The translations under genes and the position numbers were made by a program. A model generated the notes under the pieces. It worked only from the letters and a program-made list of their open reading frames with translations, ran no database searches and was not told the DNA's origin. Below are positions 25,928 through 33,169 of a DNA stretch of 64,000 nucleotides, in pieces (the first letter of the stretch is position 1; each line of letters opens with the position of its first letter). Source of the stretch: Maccoyibacter intestinihominis (lineage in GTDB: Bacteria > Bacillota > Clostridia > Lachnospirales > Lachnospiraceae); contig NZ_JBBMEX010000010.1 in NCBI RefSeq assembly GCF_040096355.1, positions 1-64,000 of the forward strand, given 5' to 3'.

Positions 25928-27148
25928 TTAGAAAATTCTTCTTACTGTAATAATGCTGCGGTATGCTGCCGGAGATGTATACTTGATACCTGATTCCGGT
26001 GTACTTGCATGTACGATGGTATTGTTTCCAACATAAATTGCAACGTGTCCACTGTAACATACGATGTCACCCGGCTGCATGTCTGCCTGGCTTACTTCAT
26101 ATCCTACGCCTCTCATTGCACTGGAGGAATGAGGAAGTGATACACCAAATGCTGCATATACGCTCATTACGAATCCGGAACAGTCTGCTCCGTTTGTCAG
26201 GCTGGTTCCACCATATACATATGGGTTTCCAACAAACTGACCTGCATAGCTTGCAACTGCTGCTCCATTACCGCCTGAAGGTGGTGCATAGCTTCTTGCC
26301 GGAGCACTGCTTGCTGCCGGTGCGCTGCTCTGCTGCTGTGATGCTTTTCTGGCTGCTGCTGCCGCTGCTTCCTCTGCTGCTTTTCTTTCAGCCTCTTCTT
26401 TTGCAAGTCTTGCTTCTTCTTCTGCTTTAGACTCTGCTTTTACAAACTCTGTAGAAAGGCTTACATAATCTGTAGATACAAATCCTTCGCCCTCTTCTAC
26501 GCTGACTTTTACCCAGCCGTCTCTCTCTTCTGTAACGGTCAGATCATCTCCGCCCGGTACTAATCCTAAAACAGGTGCGTCTGTAGATGCATCTGTACGC
26601 ACTTTTAAAGTCTCTGTGTTAACCTTTGCCATTCTTCTTCCAACGGCTCTTGCTAACTCTTCGTTACCAACTACTACGAATTCTTTCTTTACATAACCGG
26701 TAACACTTCCGGATGTAATCTTATACCATCCGTTCTCTTCGCCTTCCACTGTAGCTGCGGATTTGTCATAGAGCTTTCCTAAGACTTCTCCATCCTCGCC
26801 CGGTGTGCTGCGGACATTTACATAGTTGTCCACCTGTGCGATTGCGATATCTGCATACTCTGATTTTACAACCGGAGTCTCATTTTCTGCCTTCTCACTC
26901 TTGTCCTCGGAAGAATTGTCTGTATTTTCTTTATTCTCATCAGCTTTCTGGCTGTCAGAAACAGCTTTTGCAAATGTAAGAGTTCCACCTGCTACGGTAG
27001 ATTCTTTTGTTACACTGCTGATTGTTGTACTCAGTTCGTCGGATAATCCTGCTGCCGGAGCTGCGTTAACTGCCATACTGCCGGAACCTGCAAGCATTAT
27101 TGTTGCCGCTAAACAGCATGTTCGTATTCTTAATCTGTTACGATTCAT
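25928..27148 (-). CDS. Secreted SH3b-NlpC/P60 cell-wall hydrolase
   Basis: 406 aa from ATG 27148 with GGAGG 5 nt upstream. A signal peptide (to about residue 30), a Ser/Glu-rich stretch, two bacterial SH3 domains (about 100-165 and 170-235), an Ala/Glu-rich helix, a Pro/Ser-rich linker, and a C-terminal NlpC/P60 domain (about 295-406). The catalytic Cys is in NGADCSGF, the His in SGHVAIYVG and the third residue in IVHAS. The enzyme cuts D-Glu to diamino-acid bonds in peptidoglycan stems. It is monocistronic, with a consensus promoter and a terminator. Confidence 0.95.
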   Translation of the reverse strand: MNRNRLRIRTCCLAATIMLAGSGSMAVNAAPAAGLSDELSTTISSVTKESTVAGGTLTFAKAVSDSQKADENKENTDNSSEDKSEKAENETPVVKSEYADIAIAQVDNYVNVRSTPGEDGEVLGKLYDKSAATVEGEENGWYKITSGSVTGYVKKEFVVVGNEELARAVGRRMAKVNTETLKVRTDASTDAPVLGLVPGGDDLTVTEERDGWVKVSVEEGEGFVSTDYVSLSTEFVKAESKAEEEARLAKEEAERKAAEEAAAAAARKASQQQSSAPAASSAPARSYAPPSGGNGAAVASYAGQFVGNPYVYGGTSLTNGADCSGFVMSVYAAFGVSLPHSSSAMRGVGYEVSQADMQPGDIVCYSGHVAIYVGNNTIVHASTPESGIKYTSPAAYRSIITVRRIF

Positions 27149-27214
27149 GTGTGCCTCCAATTTATTGATAAGTCTTTACCTTTTGTTACAAATTTATTAC
27201 ATTTATCGTACAAC

Positions 27215-27243
27215 ATTATATCAAAGCGTTTCTACACTGTCAA
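27215..27243 (-). promoter_or_regulatory. Promoter of the NlpC/P60 gene
   Basis: Minus-strand TTGACA (27243-27238), 17 bp, TATAAT (27220-27215): a full consensus sigma-A promoter, suggesting strong expression. The leader is about 60 nt. Confidence 0.88.
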
Positions 27244-27273
27244 CCCTATTCCTTTACAAAACCCGACAAAGAA

Positions 27274-28188
27274 TTACAGCTCATTCAGATATTTTTCGAT
27301 AGAAGTTACAACATTCGCCCCATCGGCAGCCGCTGTAATGACCTGCCGAAGCTGCTTGGTACGCAGATCTCCCGCCGCAAAAATCCCTGCACAGCTTGTC
27401 ACGCCATCTTCACCGGCAATGACATAACCGGCTTCATCTAAATCCACCACGCCACGATACATTTCCGTGTTCGGCAGGATGCCCACTGCTATAAATACTC
27501 CGTTGACCGAAAGTTCCTGCTTTTCCTCTGTCTTCTTATTATATAAGGAAAGACTCTCAACCTGATCCTCTCCCTGAATCTGCTCAATAACCGTATCCCA
27601 GAGAATTTCGATGTTCTCACTTGTCTTTACCCGTTCCTGCAACACCTTTGCCCCGCGGAATTCATCTCTTCTGTGGATCAGATACACTTTTTTACAGAGT
27701 CTTGCTAAAAACAGGGCATCCTCTAACGCTACATCTCCGCCTCCGACTACTGCCGTTGTCTTTCCTTTAAAAAACGCTCCGTCACAGGTGGCACAATAAG
27801 AGACTCCCATTCCCATGAGTTCCTCTTCCCCCGGCACACCTAAGGTCCGGTGTGTCGCACCACTGGCTAATATGATCGTCTTTGTCTGATAAGTTTCCTT
27901 ATCTGTCACAATGACCTTATGATCTGCTTCGTTTTTAATCTCTAACACTTCTGCCGTTACAAACTGACATCCTACGGCATCGGCATGCGCCCGGAATTTA
28001 CTTCCAAGATCAAATCCACCGACCCCAGGGATTCCCGGATAGTTATCCACTTCATAAGTGTTTAAGATCTGTCCTCCGCTCATTGGTGCTTTTTCTAATA
28101 CCAGTGTCTTTAACTTTGCCCGCTCTGCATAAATCGCAGCACTCAAACCTGCCGGACCACTTCCTATTATAATTACATCATACAGCAT
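27274..28188 (-). CDS. trxB: Thioredoxin-disulfide reductase
   Basis: 304 aa flavoenzyme that passes electrons from NADPH to thioredoxin. The N-terminal FAD loop GSGPAGLSAA, the redox-active CATC (in SYCATCDGAFF), the NADPH loop GGGDVALEDA and the C-terminal AAGDLR are all in place. It lies just upstream of the NlpC/P60 promoter. Repeat copy 2 starts 31 bp above its ATG. Confidence 0.95.
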   Translation of the reverse strand: MLYDVIIIGSGPAGLSAAIYAERAKLKTLVLEKAPMSGGQILNTYEVDNYPGIPGVGGFDLGSKFRAHADAVGCQFVTAEVLEIKNEADHKVIVTDKETYQTKTIILASGATHRTLGVPGEEELMGMGVSYCATCDGAFFKGKTTAVVGGGDVALEDALFLARLCKKVYLIHRRDEFRGAKVLQERVKTSENIEILWDTVIEQIQGEDQVESLSLYNKKTEEKQELSVNGVFIAVGILPNTEMYRGVVDLDEAGYVIAGEDGVTSCAGIFAAGDLRTKQLRQVITAAADGANVVTSIEKYLNEL

Positions 28189-28219
28189 ATATTTTTCTCT
28201 CTTTCTTTTTCATTTTGCC

Positions 28220-28543
28220 TATAAAGATTAGGATGTCAAAAGGCGGCTTACAACTTAGGGGCTGGCAACTTGAACAAAACTGGGACTACTTTTGTGACTT
28301 TGGGAGAAAATTAGTAAATCTTAGTCTGCCTGCTAATGTATAGTGTTTTGCTGCCATGGACGGCAGCAAAAGTCTTAACACCCCATGGACGGGGCGTTTA
28401 AGACGTACACGTCACTCCAGCACAGCCTAACTCAGGCAGACTTAGATTTTCTTATTTTCGTACAACGGAACAAAATAGACTCGGCTTTGTGCAAGTTGCC
28501 ACTCAAAAAACTTGAAAACGCCTTTTGACACCCTAATCATATA
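28220..28543 (+). repeat. 324 bp palindromic element, copy 2, with TwoAYGGAY-like hairpins
   Basis: Ends TATAAAGATTAGGATGTC... and ...GACACCCTAATCATATA. The core hairpin loops are ATGGAC at 28356-28361 and 28385-28390; the second stem has an A opposite C at the pair where copy 1 has G-C and copy 3 has A-T. It occupies nearly all of the space between trxB and the yjfB promoter, so the trxB promoter lies at or inside its left edge. Confidence 0.85.
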
Positions 28544-28656
28544 AAACTATTTTATCATCTTTCCCGGAAAACCTCCATCTTATTTTGAGGCTTATTTTTC
28601 TCTTGGCTTTCACTGCCTTCGGGATTCTGTTTTTCTCTTTTATTTTTCAAAACTTA

Positions 28657-28685
28657 TTGCACTTTTCACACCTCCGAAGTACAAT
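28657..28685 (+). promoter_or_regulatory. Promoter of the yjfB-like gene
   Basis: TTGCAC (28657-28662), 17 bp, TACAAT (28680-28685), 32 nt before the ATG. It looks like sigma-A; I see no flagellar sigma-D (TAAA/GCCGATAA) pattern. Confidence 0.65.
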
Positions 28686-28717
28686 AAACTTATCAATAGA
28701 CGAAAGGTGGTGCCAGT

Positions 28718-28906
28718 ATGGATGTAACAGCTCTTAATAACATTGCATTGAGTCAGATCTCCCCAAGTACATCTCCTTCTGATATCAGTGTTGCGATCTT
28801 AGGAAAACAGCTTGATGTCACACAGAAGCTCGGAGACACGATGATACAGGCAATGGAACGTTCAGTGAACCCGCATATTGGCGGCAACATTGATATTTCT
28901 GTTTAG
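28718..28906 (+). CDS. YjfB-like putative motility protein
   Basis: 62 aa. It has the short YjfB family pattern: an N-terminal helix with AALN-like residues, then VAILGKQLDVTQKLGDTMIQAMERSVNPHIGGNIDISV, of which the central helix and the C-terminal tail with Gly-Gly and Asn-Ile-Asp are the typical part. Members are linked with motility in Firmicutes, with unknown mechanism. GAAAGGTGG precedes the ATG. It is a single gene with its own promoter and terminator, not next to flagellar genes here. Confidence 0.8.
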   Translation: MDVTALNNIALSQISPSTSPSDISVAILGKQLDVTQKLGDTMIQAMERSVNPHIGGNIDISV

Positions 28907-28914
28907 TACAAAAT

Positions 28915-28956
28915 AAAAAAGCAGGAGTCGGCATTCACGCAGCTCCTGCTTTTTTG
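28915..28956 (+). terminator. Bidirectional terminator between yjfB and the CPBP protease
   Basis: GCAGGAG (28921-28927) pairs with CTCCTGC (28943-28949), with AAAAAA before and TTTTTT after, so it can end transcripts of both convergent genes. Confidence 0.9.
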
Positions 28957-29007
28957 TTTTAGAATCTTTTTATTTTAGAATTTTTTATTTCAGGCTCTTT
29001 AATTTTC

Positions 29008-29925
29008 TTAAAAAATCTCAAAGACTACCATAAATGCGACTGCTAATACCATTCCGATCACAAGGGTCGGTGTTATGATTCTTTCACGCTTTGCCTCATT
29101 CATCTTCTGTTGGATGAGTTCCAGTCTTCCATTTTTTCTTGCCAGATGAACCCAGATGGCACAGCCGCCTGCGGTCGTAAACACAGCGATCACTCCCCAT
29201 ACAAGAAGCCCTGCTAATAAGATCTTTGGCTGGCTTGCTAAATTACTGCTCTGCTGTACGGCATCACTCACGCTCGCATTCCTGATACTTCCATTGAGTC
29301 CTGAGAGCAATACTCCGTTCAGATTCAGTAAAAAATGACAGATCATGGAAGTCACAATGCTTCCGGTTGCTTCCATCATAAAGACTAAGATCATGCCAAA
29401 GACACAGGTATATAAGAACTGGTTAAAGTTCATGTGCATACAGCCGAACAGAAGTCCGCTGAGCACCAGTGCTGCCTTCATGCTGCTCTTCCGGTAGGTC
29501 TGATAAAAGACTCCGCGGAACACAAACTCCTCCACAAAGGCTGGCAGCAATGCCACAAACAGGATATTGAGGAACAGATTCTCCTGTCCCATTGTTGTCG
29601 CAAGCTCTGCTGAGGTATTGTCCACAAAAAACATCGTCAGCAGATTCATGACCAGCATCAGCGGGTAAAACAGATACGTCATAACCACCGCTAAAAGGGC
29701 ATCGGAAATCCTGATTTTTTTATAGGGGATCAATTCCCCTGTCTTCGTCCCCGATATTTTCAGATAGACAAACGGCGGGACACATACGAGGAGCTGTGAA
29801 ACAGCAATATCTACATAAAATGAGTCCACAAAACGTTTTCCTATCAGCGACCATAAAAAACTGCCGCCCACATAGATCAGAAAAGTAATGAGAAATGTGC
29901 GGTTTACGCCTTTATTTGTCGTCAT
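29008..29925 (-). CDS. CPBP-family intramembrane metalloprotease
   Basis: 305 aa with about eight hydrophobic segments. The Abi/CPBP motifs are clear: EEFVFRGVFYQTYR (motif 1, EExxxR) near residue 131, then HMNFNQFLY (His) and a final CHFLLN segment. Relatives are Rce1-type prenyl-protein proteases or bacteriocin self-immunity proteins; the substrate is unknown. It is the last gene of a minus-strand group with ridA upstream (11 bp gap). Confidence 0.9.
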   Translation of the reverse strand: MTTNKGVNRTFLITFLIYVGGSFLWSLIGKRFVDSFYVDIAVSQLLVCVPPFVYLKISGTKTGELIPYKKIRISDALLAVVMTYLFYPLMLVMNLLTMFFVDNTSAELATTMGQENLFLNILFVALLPAFVEEFVFRGVFYQTYRKSSMKAALVLSGLLFGCMHMNFNQFLYTCVFGMILVFMMEATGSIVTSMICHFLLNLNGVLLSGLNGSIRNASVSDAVQQSSNLASQPKILLAGLLVWGVIAVFTTAGGCAIWVHLARKNGRLELIQQKMNEAKRERIITPTLVIGMVLAVAFMVVFEIF

Positions 29926-29936
29926 ATGTTCTCCTG

Positions 29937-30311
29937 TTATTTTACGGCTACGGCTTCAATCTCTAAGAGTACATCTTTCGGAAGTCTTGCTACCTCCACA
30001 CAGCTTCTTGCCGGGAAATCTGTAGTAAAGAATTCTTTGTATACCTCATTGATCGTTCCAAAATCATTCATTTCTTTAATGAATACTGTTGTTTTAACCA
30101 CATTATCCATAGAAGTTCCTGCTGCTTCTAATAAATTAGAAAGACTCGTCATTGCCTGTCTGGCCTGTGCTTCTGCACCGTCCGGGATCTCTCCGGTTGC
30201 AGGATTTACCGGGATCACACCGGAAGTATATACCATTCCATTCACTTCAATTGCCTGTGAGTACGGTCCGATCGCTGCCGGAGCGTTCTGTGTACTGATT
30301 ACTTTTTTCAT
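29937..30311 (-). CDS. ridA: RidA family enamine/imine deaminase
   Basis: 124 aa. Family role: hydrolysis of reactive 2-aminoacrylate and related imines. The opening STQNAPAAIGPYSQA, the GVIPVNPATGEI segment and the conserved arginine in RSCVEVARLPKD are the active-site signature of RidA proper. Confidence 0.94.
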   Translation of the reverse strand: MKKVISTQNAPAAIGPYSQAIEVNGMVYTSGVIPVNPATGEIPDGAEAQARQAMTSLSNLLEAAGTSMDNVVKTTVFIKEMNDFGTINEVYKEFFTTDFPARSCVEVARLPKDVLLEIEAVAVK

Positions 30312-30340
30312 CGTGATTCCTTCTTTCTTTTGTTTTGTAT

Positions 30341-31177
30341 TTATAATTTTCGGATCACCTTATCGGTAATCTCAATCTTATGCTCTTTATAGAGATGTCC
30401 GACTGCCCGCTTAAAAGCATTTTTACTAAGTCCGGTCTCTCTTTTGATGACTTCCGGAGAAGCCTTGTCGTTAAATGGCAGAACTCCCGCATATTCATCA
30501 ATGATCTCTAACACTTTTTCTGCATCCGGGTTCATCTGAAGATATGCTTTCTGCCGCATGGTAAGATCCAGCTTTCCATCCGGTTTTACTTTTGTCACAC
30601 GCGCTTCTATGATATCACCGATCCGCAAGAAACTGCAATCCTCATGACGTGGAATCATGGCTGAGTACCGGTCATCTACGGCTATGAAAGTTCCGAAATT
30701 ATCACTGAACTCATAGACTCTTCCCTGTACCGTATCTCCCTCTTTATAAGGAGATTCTTTTGACAGCAGATCGTAGATCCCTTTCATGGTCGCACAGAGT
30801 CTGCGGCTCTTATCAATATAAAGTGTGACTAAGATCTCATCTCCCGGCTCGACCTTTCTGGTCATCTCTTTAAACGGTAAGAACAGATCTTTTTCTAAGC
30901 CCCAGTCTAAAAAGGCTCCGATCTTTCCGATTTCTAACACTTCTAAGACTGCCAGTTGTTCCAGTTGTAATTTTGGTGTATTGGTTGTTGCGATCAGCCG
31001 GTCTTTGGAGTCTTTATATAAAAACACTTTCAGCACATCACCGATCTTTACCTCCTGCGGCACCTGCTTTGCCGGAAGCAGCACGCGTGTCTCATCCTCC
31101 GGTTTCTGTGCTAAGTATACTCCAAACTCTACTTTTTTTACAACAATCAGTTCCTGATATTCTCCTAATTTAATCAT
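30341..31177 (-). CDS. S1 domain RNA-binding protein, CvfB/YitL family
   Basis: 278 aa. Three S1-like modules (about residues 1-65, 70-135, 145-215; e.g. IGDIIEARVTKVKPDGKLDLTMRQ) and a C-terminal winged helix (SPEVIKRETGLSKNAFKRAVGHLYKE), the CvfB arrangement. CvfB proteins bind RNA and affect virulence gene expression in staphylococci; the target here is unknown. It overlaps the thioesterase gene by 8 bp. Confidence 0.9.
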   Translation of the reverse strand: MIKLGEYQELIVVKKVEFGVYLAQKPEDETRVLLPAKQVPQEVKIGDVLKVFLYKDSKDRLIATTNTPKLQLEQLAVLEVLEIGKIGAFLDWGLEKDLFLPFKEMTRKVEPGDEILVTLYIDKSRRLCATMKGIYDLLSKESPYKEGDTVQGRVYEFSDNFGTFIAVDDRYSAMIPRHEDCSFLRIGDIIEARVTKVKPDGKLDLTMRQKAYLQMNPDAEKVLEIIDEYAGVLPFNDKASPEVIKRETGLSKNAFKRAVGHLYKEHKIEITDKVIRKL

Positions 31178-31886
31178 TTCTTCCTCCGAAAAATTCTATG
31201 ATCGCATATGGGCTCTTTTCTTTGTCCGCTAACACCACCGCGATCTTCTCCTCTGTATTTTCCACAAACGGATACATGATATCGCCTAACACTGCTGCTT
31301 TTCTGTATTCTACCCTCAGCTCGCTCACAAGAAACTGCTCCGGTAAAAATTCTTCTGCCATCAATACATATTTGCCGTTGTTCACATGATGGTTAGAATC
31401 AATGCAAAAACGGTGTACCGCAAACGGCTCTTTCGCTTCTAAATGCTTTGGCATTGGGATTTTTCTTGCAGCATATTCCATCGGATAAGGTTCCCCTAAC
31501 TCATATGCATTTGCAACCTCGTCCGGGATCCGAACCGGTTTTCCGGTTTCCGTATTTACAAATATCCAGTTAGAATTTGCATAGACTAAATCTTTTCCAT
31601 GCTCATCCTGCAGCATCAGATTTCTGTGTCCGAAAAAATTCTTAAATGCATATGGATTTGCAATGATCCGTATCTGCTCTCCCAACTTCGGATATTCCTT
31701 TATGACGATCTGCCAGGAAGCTAACAGCCACGCTCTCTTTTGCCCTTTTAAAAATTCGAGACCGCCTCCGACATCCTCGGAGTGAAAGGTACAGCAGTCC
31801 TGAAAGTAATCCAGAACAGACTCCAGTTTTATCCTATGCGTTTCATCCACTTCACTATAGCGCACACGCGCATCCATCTGATACAT
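31170..31886 (-). CDS. Acyl-ACP thioesterase
   Basis: 238 aa double-hotdog protein of the FatA/FatB-like bacterial family. It releases fatty acids from acyl carrier protein. The N-terminal hotdog (YQMDARVRYSEVDETHRI), the NSNWIFVNTETGKPVRIP strand and the second hotdog's DSNHHVNNGKY motif with the catalytic Asn/His region are visible. It heads the group thioesterase-S1 protein-ridA-CPBP. Its promoter must lie within the repeat region 31901-32180. Confidence 0.92.
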   Translation of the reverse strand: MYQMDARVRYSEVDETHRIKLESVLDYFQDCCTFHSEDVGGGLEFLKGQKRAWLLASWQIVIKEYPKLGEQIRIIANPYAFKNFFGHRNLMLQDEHGKDLVYANSNWIFVNTETGKPVRIPDEVANAYELGEPYPMEYAARKIPMPKHLEAKEPFAVHRFCIDSNHHVNNGKYVLMAEEFLPEQFLVSELRVEYRKAAVLGDIMYPFVENTEEKIAVVLADKEKSPYAIIEFFGGRND

Positions 31887-31900
31887 TGCCTGTCCTCTCT

Positions 31901-32180
31901 TTCGCCCGAAGGGCTTTTTATTCTATAGGAAATTCTATAGTAAACACAACTTTCATACTTTAATGTAACATATTTTTTCTTATAGAGGAACAAAAGTGTG
32001 CTTCGCACACTTCCGCGCTCCAATTTCTTCTATAGCACAGCTTTTGTTCCGCGCGCGAGCGGTGCTGCATCGCAGCTACTTACCCCTCAGCGAGCTGCGC
32101 ATCTTCGCCCGAAGGGCTTTTTGCTCTATAGGAAATACAAATTTTCACGCTTTAATGTAATACGGTATTTCCTATAGAGC
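31901..32180. repeat. Composite palindromic repeat beside tRNA-Gln
   Basis: Two direct repeats of about 75-85 bp (from 31901 and from 32104) each start with the small hairpin CGCCCGAAGGGC, a T run and TCTATAGGAAAT, and both continue to CTTTAATGTAA and a TATAGAG end. Between them lies a hairpin-rich spacer with GTGTGC-TTCG-CACAC, GGAACAAAAG...CTTTTGTTCC (31987-32050) and GCTGC-ATC-GCAGC. The right unit is a 50 bp palindrome, TATAGGAAATAC...GTATTTCCTATA (32127-32176). No gene is seen in 31887-32216. Confidence 0.7.
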
Positions 32181-32211
32181 AAAAAAGCACCATATCTGCA
32201 TATGGTGCTTT
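32181..32211 (-). terminator. Terminator of tRNA-Gln
   Basis: On the minus strand AAAGCACCATAT (32211-32200) pairs with ATATGGTGCTTT (32195-32184) around GCAG, followed by TTT and GCTC. Confidence 0.88.
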
Positions 32212-32216
32212 CAAAA

Positions 32217-32288
32217 CTGGCCCACAAGGATTCGAACCTTGAAATGACGGAGTCAGAGTCCGTTGCCTTACCATTTGGCGATGGGCCA
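32217..32288 (-). tRNA. tRNA-Gln (anticodon CUG)
   Basis: 72 nt. Acceptor TGGCCCA/TGGGCCA with discriminator G, anticodon loop CTCTGAC giving CUG, T arm GGTTCGAATCC. The U1-A72 closing pair is typical of tRNA-Gln. CCA is not encoded. Confidence 0.95.
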
Positions 32289-32345
32289 ATGTCGTGTCAA
32301 CAATGGGTATTATACATGATGATTTTACCAAAAGTCAAGCACTTT

Positions 32346-33005
32346 TTAAAAAATTTTTAAATCTTTTTCAACAATTGCAAAAACGACCTCTTTTTCCCAG
32401 TCGATCTCTGCTTTTCCATTCGTACCCTCGATCAGTTCTTTTTCTAACTTTTCCTGCTGTTGTGCCGGAACGACCACCTGAATGCTGACATTTTCTCCAT
32501 AGATACTGTCTGCGATCGGGATATTGTTCTGCGCTAATATATACTGGATCTTTCCGATCCCATTATAATCGGTTACGATATTTCCAAAAACGCCACGTTG
32601 CTTCTCTATAATAACGCTGGACTCCAATCCGCTCCGGGTCGCCTTTTGATATGCCCGCACCAGTCCGCCGGTTCCTAAAAGTACACCGCCAAAATAACGG
32701 GTCACCACGACTACGGTATTGTGGATGTCTTCATGCAGGAGCACATCTAACATCGGACGGCCTGCGGTACCGTTTGGTTCTCCGTCATCGGAACATCTTT
32801 GTAGCTCCTGACGCTCGCCGATGGCATAGGCATAGCAGTTGTGTCTTGCATCCCAGTATTTCTTTTTCATCTTCGCGATAAACTCCAATGCCTCTTCTTC
32901 CGTTTCTATCGGAAGTACGGTAGCAATAAATCTGGATTTTTTTTCTATGATCTCTCCCTGTCCACCTTTGTAGACAGCCCGGTATCCATTTGTCTCCATA
33001 GTCAT
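32346..33005 (-). CDS. YigZ/IMPACT family protein
   Basis: 219 aa, normal length. The N-terminal UPF0029 domain has the typical KSRFIATVLPIETEEEA start, then DARHNCYAYAIG and DDGEPNGTAGRPML, followed by VVVTRYFGGVLLGTGGLVRAYQ. The C-terminal domain is ferredoxin-like. The role is unknown; relatives contact translation factors or nucleic acids. Divergent from the PBP gene. Confidence 0.93.
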   Translation of the reverse strand: MTMETNGYRAVYKGGQGEIIEKKSRFIATVLPIETEEEALEFIAKMKKKYWDARHNCYAYAIGERQELQRCSDDGEPNGTAGRPMLDVLLHEDIHNTVVVVTRYFGGVLLGTGGLVRAYQKATRSGLESSVIIEKQRGVFGNIVTDYNGIGKIQYILAQNNIPIADSIYGENVSIQVVVPAQQQEKLEKELIEGTNGKAEIDWEKEVVFAIVEKDLKIF

Positions 33006-33028
33006 CTCTCTCCTGTTTTTCTGCTCTC

Positions 33029-33057
33029 ATTATAACGGTATTTTGATTTTCCGTAAA
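33029..33057 (-). promoter_or_regulatory. Promoter of the yigZ-like gene
   Basis: Minus-strand TTTACG (33057-33052), 17 bp, TATAAT (33034-33029), with a 23 nt leader. Confidence 0.6.
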
Positions 33058-33097
33058 TACCAAATTGTCCGAAAAGTGCCTGCAAATCAGTTAATAC

Positions 33098-33126
33098 TTT
33101 ATTCTTATGCCGTTTTTTGGTATAAT
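33098..33126 (+). promoter_or_regulatory. Promoter of the PBP1A gene
   Basis: TATAAT at 33121-33126, with a weak -35 TTTATT at 33098-33103 (17 bp). The leader is about 37 nt and ends in AAAGGAGG. Confidence 0.55.
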
Positions 33127-33169
33127 GTATCATAATATAGTTTAAGACTAATTACAAAGGAGGTCTGTT

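Noticed and set aside
31829..32023. 64-residue minus-strand frame before the thioesterase
   Set aside because: It overlaps the thioesterase start and repeat DNA and has no start signal.
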